64,000 nt of DNA from Kitasatospora fiedleri (GCF_948472415.1 NZ_OX419519.1:1364001-1428000); one strand, 5' to 3'; positions 37,633-46,820 are shown, counted from the first letter of the stretch. The notes: generated by a model from the sequence alone, not told the origin. A program made the numbers and translations.

Positions 37633-37739
37633 CGGACGATTTTCGCACGTCGCGCGGGGCGTCCACGGCGGCAGGGGCCGGCGCGGGTGCGGGGCGGGAG
37701 GGGTCGCCCGCCCCGCGGTGGTCGCGGTGCGGCTGCGGC

Positions 37740-38216
37740 TCACTCCGGTGCGGGTGCGCCGTCCGCTCGCCGGGCGCCGGGCGCGCGGCGCGGTGGCGGG
37801 TCGGGGGTGAGCAGGTCGGCCAGCCGGTGGGTGTCCGCGAGGTACCGCTCGTAGGGGAAGCCGGCCGCCAGGAGGGCGGTGCGGAACTCCTCCTCCAGCG
37901 GTTTGCCCTCGGTCAGGAAGGCGGCCTGGCCGGCCGGGGTGAGGGTGACCAGACGGCGGCGCCGGTGGGCGGGGTCGACGTCGACCGCGACGTAGCCCGC
38001 CGCCTCCAGCGGGCGCAGGGCGCGGCTGACGGCGGGGTCGGAGAGGGCCAGGGCCTCGGCGAGCCGGTGCTGGGTGGCGGGCTGGATCTCCTCCAGGGTG
38101 CCCAGCAGCCGCAGTTGGCTGGTCGAGAGGCGCTGGTCGGGGCCGGAGCGGCGGCGGGCCGCGTCGCCCATCAGCATGACCACGCGGTAGAGGAGTTCTG
38201 CGAGTCCTTCGTCCAT
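37740..38216 (-). CDS. MarR-family transcriptional regulator
   Basis: 158 residues with the MarR winged helix: STSQLRLLGTLEEIQPATQH, RLAEALALSDPAVSRALRPL and the wing DPAHRRRRLVTLTPAG. AGGA is 7 nt before the ATG. Divergent from a membrane protein gene, with an AT-rich palindrome between them that is the likely operator for both. Confidence 0.92.
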   Translation of the reverse strand: MDEGLAELLYRVVMLMGDAARRRSGPDQRLSTSQLRLLGTLEEIQPATQHRLAEALALSDPAVSRALRPLEAAGYVAVDVDPAHRRRRLVTLTPAGQAAFLTEGKPLEEEFRTALLAAGFPYERYLADTHRLADLLTPDPPPRRAPGARRADGAPAPE

Positions 38217-38236
38217 GGGTCCATCCTACCGAACAC

Positions 38237-38262
38237 TTGCGAGGTTAATATTAACCATGCAA
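38237..38262. promoter_or_regulatory. MarR operator candidate
   Basis: Perfect 14-bp palindrome GGTTAATATTAACC (38243-38256), flanked at 2 bp by matching TTGC and GCAA, giving a 26-bp imperfect dyad. It is by far the most AT-rich spot nearby and lies between the two divergent starts. Confidence 0.75.
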
Positions 38263-38273
38263 CACTCGAAGGC

Positions 38274-38834
38274 ATGGACACTCTCCCGTACGCCGTTCGC
38301 ACCGCGTTCCCGCTCCTCTTCCTGCTGGTGCCCGCCCTCGGGGCGCTGCTGAGCAGCCGTCGGCACCCGGACCGGCCGGCGGCGGAGGTCTGGCAGCGCT
38401 GGTGGGCCGTCGGCGCCCTGGGCTTCGGCAGCCTCTGGGTCGCGGTCGCGTTCCTGATCGCCCCGTCGGGCATGGCCGACGCCATCGGGTTCGCGCACTC
38501 GCCGTTCCAGTTCGAGATCGCCTGCGCGAACATCGGCTTCGCCCTGCTGGGCTTCCGCGCCGCGTCCGCCTCCGCCCGCGAGCGGCTCACCTGCGGGCTG
38601 GCGGCGGCGGCGTTCCTGTGGGGCGCGGCGGCCGGCCACCTCTACCAGTGGTTCGCCCACGGCGACCACGCCGCCGGGAACACCGGCGGCATCCTGGCCA
38701 ACGACCTCCTGATCCCCGCCGTGATGATCGCCCTGGCCGCCCGGGACCTCCGCCGCGCCGCCCGCACCACCACCGACCCGGCCCGCACCGCCCGCCCCGT
38801 GCACCGGGCCGCCCGGCTCCGGACGCACGACTGA
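38274..38834 (+). CDS. Small multi-pass membrane protein (DUF6790-like)
   Basis: 186 residues with about five hydrophobic segments: TAFPLLFLLVPALGALLS, VGALGFGSLWVAVAFLI, FQFEIACANIGFALLGF, LTCGLAAAAFLWGAAAG and LIPAVMIALAARDL. The FQFE-x2-CANI-x-FALLG pattern fits the DUF6790 family as I know it. Presumably controlled by the divergent MarR protein. Function unknown; an efflux or stress role would be inference from the regulator only. Confidence 0.8.
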   Translation: MDTLPYAVRTAFPLLFLLVPALGALLSSRRHPDRPAAEVWQRWWAVGALGFGSLWVAVAFLIAPSGMADAIGFAHSPFQFEIACANIGFALLGFRAASASARERLTCGLAAAAFLWGAAAGHLYQWFAHGDHAAGNTGGILANDLLIPAVMIALAARDLRRAARTTTDPARTARPVHRAARLRTHD

Positions 38835-38904
38835 CCCGACCGGCACGACCCGTACGACCGGGGCGACCGGGACGACTGGCCCGACCCGTACGACCGGCAC
38901 GAGG

Positions 38905-38942
38905 AAGGGGAGCGGCCGTCCCGTCGGACGGCCGCTCCCCTT
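38905..38942. terminator. Bidirectional terminator with T tract
   Basis: Perfect 17-bp stem (38905-38921 with 38926-38942), 4-nt loop, followed by TTCC. Lies between the converging membrane-protein and cysG-like genes. Confidence 0.88.
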
Positions 38943-38971
38943 TCCTTCCGTTCCCGCTCCCGCCCGGCGGG

Positions 38972-40210
38972 CTACTCGCCCAGGACGCCGACCACCTCGC
39001 CGATCACGATCACCGCCGGGGGCTTGATGCCCTCGGCGGCGACGGTCTCGGCGATGGTGGCGAGGGTGGCGTCGACGCGGCGCTGGCCGGCGGTGGTGCC
39101 CTCCTGGACGACGGCGACCGGGGTGTCGGCGGCGCGGCCGTGGGCGAGGAGTTCGGCGGCGATCGCGCCGATCTTGTCGACGGCCATCAGCAGGACCAGG
39201 GTGCCGGTCATCCCCGCGACGGCCTCCCAGTTGGTGAGGGAGCGCTCGCCGGGGCCGACGTGGCCGGAGATGACGGTGAACTCGTGGGTGAGGCCGCGGT
39301 GGGTGACCGGGATGCCGGCCGCCGCGGGGACGCTGATCGAGGAGGAGATGCCGGGGACGACCGTGACCGGGACGCCCGCCTCGACGCAGGCGAGCAGCTC
39401 CTCGCCGCCGCGGCCGAAGACGTACGGGTCGCCGCCCTTGAGCCGGACCACGAACTTGCCGGCCTTGGCGTGCTCGATCAGGGTGCGGTTGATCGCCTCC
39501 TGGGCCATGTAGCGGCCGTAGGGGATCTTGGAGGCGTCGATCACCTCGACGTGCGGGGGAAGCTCGGCGAGCAGTTCGCGCGGGGCGAGCCGGTCGGCGA
39601 CGACCACGTCGGCGTCGGCGAGCAGGCGGCGGCCCCGGACGGTGATCAGGTCCGGGTCGCCCGGTCCGCCGCCGACCAGGGCGACGCCCGCGTCCCGGGC
39701 GCGGTACTGGCGGGCGGCGAGGGAGCCGTCGCGCAGGCCGGCCACGATGGAGTCGCGCAGGGCCGCGGAGTGCCGGGGATCGCCGGTGAGGACCGCGACG
39801 GTCGCGCCGGAGTCGTGGCCGGAGGCGGGCGTCCAGGCGGTGGCGGCGGAGGCGTCGTCGCTGCGGGAGCAGAACACCCGTAGCCGCTCGGCCTCGGCGG
39901 AGACGGCGGTGTTGACGGCCGGGTCGTCGGTGGCGACCAGCGCGTACCAGGTGTCGGCGAGGTCGCCGTCCGCGTACGGACGCCGGTGCCAGGTCAGCTC
40001 GCCGGCGTCGGCCATCGCGGAGACGGCGGGGGTGGTGGCCGGGGATATCAGGTGGATCTCGGCGCCGGCCGCGATCAGCGCGGGCAGCCGGCGCTGGGCG
40101 ACCTGTCCGCCGCCGACGACCACGACGCGGCGGCCGGTGAGCAGCAGCCCGACGGGGTACGGGGTGAGGCCCCGGGTCGACGGGTGGGGGTGGGGGGTGG
40201 GCGCGGTCAT
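38972..40210 (-). CDS. cysG: Siroheme synthase-type fusion: precorrin-2 dehydrogenase domain plus uroporphyrinogen-III methyltransferase
   Basis: 412 residues. N-terminal Rossmann domain (about 15-160: RRVVVVGGGQVAQRRLPALI) for NAD-dependent precorrin-2 oxidation, then a SUMT domain (about 165-405: VALVGGGPGDPDLITVRG, DRLAPRELLAELP, VVRLKGGDPYVFGRGGEE, VPGISSS, PVTHRGLTHEFTVISGH). It makes precorrin-2 and sirohydrochlorin for siroheme and cobalamin. AGGAG lies 9 nt before ATG. Follows bluB-cobT on minus, across a tandem-repeat gap. Confidence 0.93.
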   Translation of the reverse strand: MTAPTPHPHPSTRGLTPYPVGLLLTGRRVVVVGGGQVAQRRLPALIAAGAEIHLISPATTPAVSAMADAGELTWHRRPYADGDLADTWYALVATDDPAVNTAVSAEAERLRVFCSRSDDASAATAWTPASGHDSGATVAVLTGDPRHSAALRDSIVAGLRDGSLAARQYRARDAGVALVGGGPGDPDLITVRGRRLLADADVVVADRLAPRELLAELPPHVEVIDASKIPYGRYMAQEAINRTLIEHAKAGKFVVRLKGGDPYVFGRGGEELLACVEAGVPVTVVPGISSSISVPAAAGIPVTHRGLTHEFTVISGHVGPGERSLTNWEAVAGMTGTLVLLMAVDKIGAIAAELLAHGRAADTPVAVVQEGTTAGQRRVDATLATIAETVAAEGIKPPAVIVIGEVVGVLGE

Positions 40211-40298
40211 GAGGGGGAGCTCCTGGGTGGGCGGCGGTGCTGGGGGGAGCCCCGTGCCGGCGCGCCCTTGAGCCGGTACGGGTTCGGTCCGGTCCTGT

Positions 40299-40376
40299 CC
40301 GGTCGGCCCGGTCGGTCCGGTCGGTCCGGTCGGTCCGGTCGGTCCGGTCGGGCGAACGGGCGAACGGGCGAACGGG
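40299..40376. repeat. Two adjoining microsatellite arrays between cysG and cobT
   Basis: Six 9-bp units of CCGGTCGGT (40299-40352) are directly followed by three 8-bp units CGAACGGG (40353-40376). The rest of the 275-bp gap is G/C-rich with no gene. Confidence 0.9.
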
Positions 40377-40485
40377 CCGACCGGCGCCGGGTGCCGGGCG
40401 TCCGGTGCCCGGCGGGGTCGGCCGGACGGGGCCCGGGCGGGGCGGCCGCCCCCTCGCACGGCGGGGGCGGCCGGGCCGGGCGGGG

Positions 40486-43400
40486 TCAGGCCTTCTCGGT
40501 GACTCCGGCGGAGTCGAAGGTGGCTACATCGTGCATCGCCCGGGCCGCGCTCTGCACCAGCGGGAGGGCCAGCAGGGCGCCGGTGCCCTCGCCGAGCCGC
40601 AGGTCGAGGTCGATCAGCGGGCGCAGGCCGAGCTTGGCGAGCGCGGTCTGGTGGCCGGGCTCGGCGGAGCGGTGGCCCGCGATGCAGGCGGCCAGCACCT
40701 CGGGGGCGATGGCCTTGGCGACCAGGGCGGCCGAACCGGCGATCACGCCGTCCAGGATCACCGGGACGCGCAGCGAGGCCGCGCCGAGCAGGAACCCGGC
40801 GATCGCGGCGTGCTCCAGGCCGCCGACGGCCGACAGCACGCCGATCGGGTCGGCCGGGTCCGGCTTGTGCAGGTCGAGGGCCTGCCGGATCACCTCGACC
40901 TTGCGGGCGTGGGTCTCGTCGTCGATGCCGGTGCCGCGGCCGGTGACCTCGGCCGGGTCGGTCTCGGTGAAGACCGAGATCAGCGCGGCGGAGGCGGTGG
41001 TGTTGGCGATGCCCATGTCGCCGGTGATCAGCACCTTGTTGCCGGCCGCGACCAGGTCGCGGGCGGTCTCGATGCCGACCTCGATCGCGCGCAGCGCCTC
41101 GTCGCGGCTCATCGCCGGGCCCTGCGTCATGTCGTCGGTGCCGGGCTTGACCTTGCGCGGCAGCAGGCCGGTGGTGCGGCCCTGCTGGATGGCGTCCGGG
41201 AGTTCGGCGGCCACGCCGACGTCCACCACGCACACCTCGGTGCCGACCTGCGCGGCGAAGGAGTTGACCACCGCGCCGCCGGCCAGGAAGTTGCCGACCA
41301 TCTGCGCGGTGACCTCCTGCGGCCACGGGGTGACGCCCTGGGCGTGCACGCCGTGGTCGCCCGCGAAGATCGCCACGCAGCCGGGCTCCGGGACCGGCGG
41401 CGGGCACTGCCGGGCCAGGCCGGACAGCTGGGCCGCGATCATCTCCAGCACGCCGAGCGAACCGGCGGGCTTGGTCATCCGCTTCTGCCGGTCCCACGCC
41501 TCGCCGAGCGCCTTGGCGTCCAGCGGACGGATGCCGCGCAGGGTGTCGGACAGCAGGTCGTGCGGCTCCTCGCCGGGCAGCGCGCGGTTGCCGTACTGCT
41601 CCTCGTGCACCACCCAGGACAGCGGGCGCTTCTTCGCCCAGCCCTGCTGCTGCAGCTCCGGCTCGTCCGGGAAGGCGTCCACATAGCCGACGCACAGGTA
41701 GGCGACGACCTCCAGGTGCTCGGGCAGACCCAGCTCGCGGACCAGCTCCTCCTCGTCGAAGAAGCTCACCCAGCCGACGCCCAGGCCCTCGGCGCGGGCC
41801 GCCAGCCACAGGTTCTCCACGGCCAGCGCGGCCGAGTACGGGGCCATCTGCGGCTGGGTGTGCCGGCCCAGGGTGTGCCGGCCGCCGCGGGTGCGGTCGG
41901 CGGTCACCACGATGTTGACCGGCGTCTCCAGGATCGCCTCGATCTTGATTTCCTTGAACTGCTTCGCCCGGCCCTTGGGCAGCGAGTCCGCGTACGCCTC
42001 GCGCTGACGCTCCGCCAGCTCGTGCATCTTCCGGCGGGTCTTCGCGGAGCGGATCACCACGAAGTCCCACGGCTGCGAGTAGCCGACACTCGGCGCGGTG
42101 TGCGCCGCCTCCAGCACCCGGATCAGCACCTCGTGCGGGATCGCGTCCGACCGGAAGCCGTTGCGCACGTCGCGCCGCTCCCGGATCACCTGGTGCACGG
42201 CCTCCCGCCCGGCCTCGTCGTAACCCGGCGCGGCGGGCGGGCGCTCCCCTTCGGCGGCCTCGGGCTCGGACTCGGACTCGGTGACGGTCTCGACCTCGGC
42301 GGCTTCGGCTTCGGCTTCGGCTTCGGCTTCGACGTCGGCTCCGGCGGTCTCTTCGACGGCCGCGGGCTGCGGCTGCTCGGCCTGCTCCGGTTCGGCCTCC
42401 GGCTGGGGCGCGGACTCGGCCTCGGGCGCCGCGACCGGCTCGACCGCCTGCTCGGCGACCGGCTCCACCGGCTGCTCGGCGACGGCTTCGGCCTCGGGCT
42501 GCGGCTGGGTCTCCTCGGCAGGGGCCTCAACGGCAGCCTCGGCGACTGGTTCCACCGGTTGCTCGGCGGCGGGGGCCTCGGCCTGCGCCTGCTCGGGGGC
42601 CGTGACGGCCTCAGGGGCCTCGGGGGCCTCGACCGCGGGCTGCTCGGCGACGGCCTCGGGCTGCGGCTCCGCGGCTGCCTGCGCGCCCTCGGGCTCCAGC
42701 AGCGGCAGGCCGGCGGGCGCGGCGAGGAAGGCGGAGATCCGCCGGTGCGCGCCCCGCCCGGACGACTTGCCCGCCGGGGCGGGGATCGGCGCCGCGGCGG
42801 CCTCGCCGCTCACCGTCTGCGCGGTCGCGGCCTCGACGGGCTGCGCGGCCTCGGGCTCGGCGGCGGGGGCCTGCGCGGACTGCTCCGCCGCGACGGTCTC
42901 CGGCTGCTCGGCCGACGGCGCGTCGACCGCCTCAACGGCGGTCGGCTCGGCGGCGGTCGGCTCGGCGGCGGTCGGCTCGGCGACGGCTTCCGGCTGCGGC
43001 TGCGGCTGCGGCTCGGACGGCGCGGGGGCCGCCTCGGCCACCACCGCCGCAGGTTCGACGGCCTCGACGGGCTCGACGGCCTCAACGGCCTCGACGGTCT
43101 CGGCGGCGGGTACGGCGGCCGGCGGCTCGACCTGCTGGGCCGGTTCCACGAACACCGGTGCCAGGTTCGCGGCGGGCCCGGCCACGGGGGCCACGGGGAC
43201 CTCGACGGCCACCGGCTGCTCCACCACGGGCTCGGCGGCGGGCGCGGGAGCCTCGACGGCGACCGGCGCCTCGGCCACCGGCTCGACCGCCACGGGCGGC
43301 TCGACGACCGGCGGGGCCACGGCCACCGGCTCGGCGACGACCGCCGCCGCGGCGGCCTCCACCACCTGCGGCTGCGCCGGCGCGGGCACCTGCACGGCCG

Positions 43401-44199
43401 GAGCGGGCTGCGGCTGCGCCTGCGGCGGCACCGGGGCCTGCGTCTGCACGGCGGCCTGCTGCTGCACCGTTTCGGCGGTCAGCACCGGCACCCCGTACGC
43501 GGGCGTGCCGCCGGGGAGGGACGGGCCGCGGTCGGCGAGCGAGCGCACCGGGACGTGACCGGTCATCAGGGACGGGTCGGGGATCGGCGGCCCGGCGTGC
43601 AGCGGGCGGCGCGGCTGCGGCGGCGCCGGCTGCTGGACGGCGGCGGCGGTCGGCGCCGGAGCCGGGGTCACGGGCTGGGCCTGCGCCTGGGCCTGCGGAG
43701 CACCGAGGTGCAGGGTGCCGCTGCCGACCCCCTCCGCACCGGGCGCGGCCGGTGCGGCGGACGGCCCGGCGGCCGGTGCGGCGGCCGGCTCGACGGGCTG
43801 GGTGGCGGTCAGGACCGGGGGTGCGAGCGGCGGCCAGGACGGCGCGACGGGGGTGCCGGGCGGCTGCTCACCCGCGACGAGCGGCTCGCCGAGCGGCGCG
43901 ACGAACGGCTCGGCCACCGGCTCCACGGCCGGCTCCGCGGCCGGTTCGGCGGACTCGACGGTGCCGTGCACGGCGTCGCCCCAGGCGGTCTGCGGGCCGG
44001 GCATCAGCAGGACGTCGTCCTCCTCGTCGCCGTCGGGCTGGTCGAGGAAGGTGTACGCGGGCCGCTGGTCGCCGTGCCAGGGCCCGGCGGGCGCGGCGGG
44101 CTGGAGGGGCGCGCCGAGGTGGTGCTCCGGGACGGGTCCGCCGGGCCCGGGTTCGGGCGCGAGGGGACCGGTACTGGGGGCGTGGCCGCCGTCGGTCAT
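40486..44199 (-). CDS. cobT: BluB-CobT fusion with a ~650-residue Ala/Val/Glu/Pro-rich N-terminal extension
   Basis: 1237 residues. About 1-650 is low-complexity A/V/E/P/Q sequence (repeats such as VEPVAEA, EAVEAVEPVEAVEPA); about 655-880 is a nitroreductase-fold BluB domain (HQVIRERRDVRNGF, HTAPSVGYSQPWDFVVI, AVENLWLAARAEGLGVGWVS), which makes 5,6-dimethylbenzimidazole; about 885-1236 is CobT (TKPAGSLGVLE, AIFAGDHGVHAQGVTPWP, GDMGIANTTASAALI), which activates it to the ribotide. The fusion joins successive steps of the lower-ligand pathway. A hairpin lies in the leader. Confidence 0.93.
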   Translation of the reverse strand: MTDGGHAPSTGPLAPEPGPGGPVPEHHLGAPLQPAAPAGPWHGDQRPAYTFLDQPDGDEEDDVLLMPGPQTAWGDAVHGTVESAEPAAEPAVEPVAEPFVAPLGEPLVAGEQPPGTPVAPSWPPLAPPVLTATQPVEPAAAPAAGPSAAPAAPGAEGVGSGTLHLGAPQAQAQAQPVTPAPAPTAAAVQQPAPPQPRRPLHAGPPIPDPSLMTGHVPVRSLADRGPSLPGGTPAYGVPVLTAETVQQQAAVQTQAPVPPQAQPQPAPAVQVPAPAQPQVVEAAAAAVVAEPVAVAPPVVEPPVAVEPVAEAPVAVEAPAPAAEPVVEQPVAVEVPVAPVAGPAANLAPVFVEPAQQVEPPAAVPAAETVEAVEAVEPVEAVEPAAVVAEAAPAPSEPQPQPQPEAVAEPTAAEPTAAEPTAVEAVDAPSAEQPETVAAEQSAQAPAAEPEAAQPVEAATAQTVSGEAAAAPIPAPAGKSSGRGAHRRISAFLAAPAGLPLLEPEGAQAAAEPQPEAVAEQPAVEAPEAPEAVTAPEQAQAEAPAAEQPVEPVAEAAVEAPAEETQPQPEAEAVAEQPVEPVAEQAVEPVAAPEAESAPQPEAEPEQAEQPQPAAVEETAGADVEAEAEAEAEAAEVETVTESESEPEAAEGERPPAAPGYDEAGREAVHQVIRERRDVRNGFRSDAIPHEVLIRVLEAAHTAPSVGYSQPWDFVVIRSAKTRRKMHELAERQREAYADSLPKGRAKQFKEIKIEAILETPVNIVVTADRTRGGRHTLGRHTQPQMAPYSAALAVENLWLAARAEGLGVGWVSFFDEEELVRELGLPEHLEVVAYLCVGYVDAFPDEPELQQQGWAKKRPLSWVVHEEQYGNRALPGEEPHDLLSDTLRGIRPLDAKALGEAWDRQKRMTKPAGSLGVLEMIAAQLSGLARQCPPPVPEPGCVAIFAGDHGVHAQGVTPWPQEVTAQMVGNFLAGGAVVNSFAAQVGTEVCVVDVGVAAELPDAIQQGRTTGLLPRKVKPGTDDMTQGPAMSRDEALRAIEVGIETARDLVAAGNKVLITGDMGIANTTASAALISVFTETDPAEVTGRGTGIDDETHARKVEVIRQALDLHKPDPADPIGVLSAVGGLEHAAIAGFLLGAASLRVPVILDGVIAGSAALVAKAIAPEVLAACIAGHRSAEPGHQTALAKLGLRPLIDLDLRLGEGTGALLALPLVQSAARAMHDVATFDSAGVTEKA

Positions 44200-44624
44200 G
44201 TCAATGCTCCTTCCAGGCCGCTTGCGCGTCCTCGGCGGCTCCCCGAAGGCCCCGCCACTTCGCCGGGGCGGGGCCGCACCGACCCGTCCCTTACTCCATC
44301 GGCCGTCACCCGCACGGGTGGCGTGCCATCAGAAACAACGACGGCCCCGGGCAACCGGCACGACGGCGCGGCCGCTCCGGACCCTCACGGCATTCTTCCG
44401 GGCGGGTGCGCACCGCGTCGAATGCCCGCGAAGCGGGCCGTTCGGGTTGCAACGCGTCAAATCGGCGGTAACCGTGCCGGATCGGACACGGGACTGCCTC
44501 GACGGGTTGGTCCCCCGGGGAAACCCTACCGGCCGCGGCCGGACCGATCTCGAAACCCTGTCCGGATGCGACGGGGATCACCGTACCGCCGGGGACGGAC
44601 GCTCCGCGGGGGCGTTACCGGAGG
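44200..44624. other. Leader/intergenic region upstream of cobT
   Basis: No gene. A 9-bp stem-loop (44248-44256 with 44267-44275) lies about 50 nt before the cobT start. I looked for a cobalamin riboswitch on the minus strand and found only a weak partial resemblance without a B12 box. Confidence 0.5.
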
Positions 44625-45863
44625 TCAGTCGTACGGTTCGCCCCAGATCAGCAGGGTGTAGTCGCCGCGTCCGAAGGAGGGTCCGCCGCCGGTGTCGGGT
44701 TCGGCGCGCAGGGGGGCGGACTGGAGCAGCAGGCCGTCGACGCGGTAGCCGGCGGCGTCCAGGATCTGGCGGGTCTCGGTGGCTTCGGCGAGGGTGCGGG
44801 CGACGGCGACCACCCGTTCGGGTTTGCGGGCGGCGACGGCGCGGACCATGGCGGGGCCGCCGTGTTCGACGGCGACGGCGTCGGGTTCGGGGAGGGCGCC
44901 GAGCACGTCGGGGCCGGAGCCGGCGGCGGTCTCGACCTCGACGCCGGCCTTGCGGGCGTTGGCGGAGATCCGGGCGCAGTCGGCGGGTTCGGCCTCGACG
45001 GCGACCACGGCGGCGCCGAACCGGGCGGCCTCGACGGCGAGCGCGCCGTCCCCGGCGCCGACGGTCCACAGCAGGTCGCCCGGTGCGGGGGCGAGCCGGG
45101 CCAGGGCCAGCGCGCGGACGTGCGGCGGGAGGGCGCGGGGGCGCCGGGCGTCGGCGTCCGCTCCGGCGTACGCCCGGCCGGGGAGCGCCCAGCCGCGCTG
45201 CGGGCCGGGGTGGTCGAGCGGTCGGCCGGCCAGCCAGCCGGAGGCGGCCTCGGCGGGCGGGACGTTGCCGATGACCAGGACGACGGAGGGGTCGCGCCAG
45301 TCGTGGTCGGGGACGCGTTCGGAGGTGAGGACGGTGACGTCCTCCTCGGCGGTGCCGAGCGCCTCGCAGACCACGAAGGTGCGGGGGACGCCGCGGAGCA
45401 TCAGGGCGAGTTCGCTGGGCCCGGCGCCGCCGGTGGTGAGGACGGCGACCTTGGGGTGGGCGCGGCAGACGTTGGCGGCGCGGCGCAGCCGTCCGCCGTG
45501 GGCGGAGACCACCTGGGCGTCCTCCCAGGCCATTCCGGCCCGGGCGAAGGCGGTGGCCACCGAGGAGACGGCGGGCAGGACTTCGAGTTCGAGGCCGTAC
45601 TCGGGGCGGCGCAGGGTGCGCACGACGCCGAAGAAGCCGGGGTCGCCCTCGGCGACGACGACGGCGGCGCCGCGGTGGTCGGCGATCTTCCGGGCGGCGG
45701 CCCGCAGGTCGGCCAGGCCGATGCGTTCGGCGCGTTCGGGGACGGGGAGGGCGGCGAGCTGGTAGGCCGCCCCGGCGACCAGGGTGGCTCCGGCGAGTGC
45801 GTCGGCGGCGCTCTGGGTCAAGGGGGTGCCGTCCCACCCGATGACCGTGATCCGGTCAGCCAT
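44625..45863 (-). CDS. cobL: Precorrin-6Y C5,15-methyltransferase (decarboxylating), CobL/CbiET type
   Basis: 412 residues from the ATG at 45863 (GAGGAGAA upstream). N-terminal corrin/porphyrin methylase domain (DRITVIGWDGTPL, VVVAEGDPGFFGVVRTLRR, VLPAVSSVATAFARAG), then a class I methyltransferase domain (DLLWTVGAGDGALAVEAARF, PDAVAVEHGG) that performs C15 methylation and decarboxylation. Participates in the aerobic or anaerobic corrin ring pathway; other ring genes are not in the window. Ends 425 nt before cobT. Confidence 0.93.
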   Translation of the reverse strand: MADRITVIGWDGTPLTQSAADALAGATLVAGAAYQLAALPVPERAERIGLADLRAAARKIADHRGAAVVVAEGDPGFFGVVRTLRRPEYGLELEVLPAVSSVATAFARAGMAWEDAQVVSAHGGRLRRAANVCRAHPKVAVLTTGGAGPSELALMLRGVPRTFVVCEALGTAEEDVTVLTSERVPDHDWRDPSVVLVIGNVPPAEAASGWLAGRPLDHPGPQRGWALPGRAYAGADADARRPRALPPHVRALALARLAPAPGDLLWTVGAGDGALAVEAARFGAAVVAVEAEPADCARISANARKAGVEVETAAGSGPDVLGALPEPDAVAVEHGGPAMVRAVAARKPERVVAVARTLAEATETRQILDAAGYRVDGLLLQSAPLRAEPDTGGGPSFGRGDYTLLIWGEPYD

Positions 45864-46065
45864 CTGCGGCCGTTCTCCTCGTGCCGTGTGTCCGCCCCTG
45901 GTGGGGTGCGCCGCGGGCGCTCCCTGCGCAGAGGCTACCGCCTGGCCGGGGTGGTGCGGAGCCGTGGCGCGCGCCGGGGGCGTGAACAACCGGAGCACGA
46001 CCGGGAACGAGGCCGGGAACGAGGCCGGGAGGCGGCTCGGGGGCAGGGGTGGCGGCGGCCGGGTC

Positions 46066-46692
46066 TCAGCGGCGCAGGGCGTGGTGGCGGTCGTCGGGGT
46101 GGACGGGTTCGGGCGGGTCGAGGTCCTCGGGGAGCAGGCTCCACACGATCAGGTCGGTGTGCTCCTCGGGGCCCGGGCCCCACTCCCCGCCGCGGACTAT
46201 CGCCGCGTTGCGCAGCACGCCCTCGCTGATCGCGCCGGTCTTCTGGGCGACCTGCTGGGCGGCGGTGTTGCCGGCGGCGGTGCGCAGTTCGAGGCGCTGG
46301 AAGCCGCGGTCCTCGAACAGCCACTGGGCGGTGCCGAGGACGGCCTCGGGCGCGTAGCCCTCGCCGCGGGCCCAGGGGGCGGTGACGAAGCGGGCCTCGG
46401 TGGCGCGCAGGTGCCAGTCGGTGCGGTCGAGTTCGAGCAGGCCGACCAGCCGCTGGGTGAGGTGCTCGGTGACGGCGAAAACGATTCCGCGCCCCCGGGC
46501 GCGCCGTTCGGGGGCCTGACGGACGATCAGCTCGTGCGCGTCGGACTCGCGGTAGGGGCGGGGGTGTCCGGTCCAGGTCTGGACGAGTTCGTCGTCGAGC
46601 ATGGCGGCCAGTGCGGGGGCGTCCTGGTCCTCAAGGGCGCGCAGCAGCAGCCGTTCGGTGCTGATGGCTGTCTCGGGGAAGTTCGCAACCAT
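46066..46692 (-). CDS. RimJ/RimL-type GNAT acetyltransferase
   Basis: 208 residues from the ATG at 46692 (GGAGA upstream). ISTERLLLRALEDQDAPALA, ARFVTAPWARGEGYAPEAVL (acetyl-CoA site), and LELRTAAGNTAAQQVAQKTG are typical of the RimJ/RimL branch. Substrate may be a protein N-terminus or small molecule; not determinable. Confidence 0.92.
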   Translation of the reverse strand: MVANFPETAISTERLLLRALEDQDAPALAAMLDDELVQTWTGHPRPYRESDAHELIVRQAPERRARGRGIVFAVTEHLTQRLVGLLELDRTDWHLRATEARFVTAPWARGEGYAPEAVLGTAQWLFEDRGFQRLELRTAAGNTAAQQVAQKTGAISEGVLRNAAIVRGGEWGPGPEEHTDLIVWSLLPEDLDPPEPVHPDDRHHALRR

Positions 46693-46788
46693 GCCGTCTC
46701 TCCTCGCCGGGTCGTGGACACACCGTACGCCCCGCCCCTTCGTCGGGCGTGCCAGCGTACCCGCTCCGCACCTCACGGCTCGTCAGCA

Positions 46789-46820
46789 CGGTGCCCCCGG
46801 CGGGGAGGCCGGGGGCACCG
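46789..46820 (-). terminator. Terminator of the metNIQ operon
   Basis: Perfect 13-bp stem (46789-46801 with 46808-46820), 6-nt loop, about 40 nt after metQ. Confidence 0.8.

Noticed and set aside
44200..44624. Possible cobalamin riboswitch upstream of cobT (minus strand)
   Set aside because: A stretch reading GGAAGAATGCCGTGAGGG then TCCGGAGCGG loosely recalls the conserved core, but the internal AA, the CCCGC and ACTGT elements and the 3' B12 box are missing. Too many mismatches; an Infernal search with the cobalamin model would settle it.
40237..44661. 1474-codon open frame on plus over the cobT gene
   Set aside because: It mirrors the repetitive A/V/E/P coding sequence of the BluB-CobT fusion (Gly/Leu/Arg-rich product with no recognisable domain); the minus-strand reading has complete enzyme domains.
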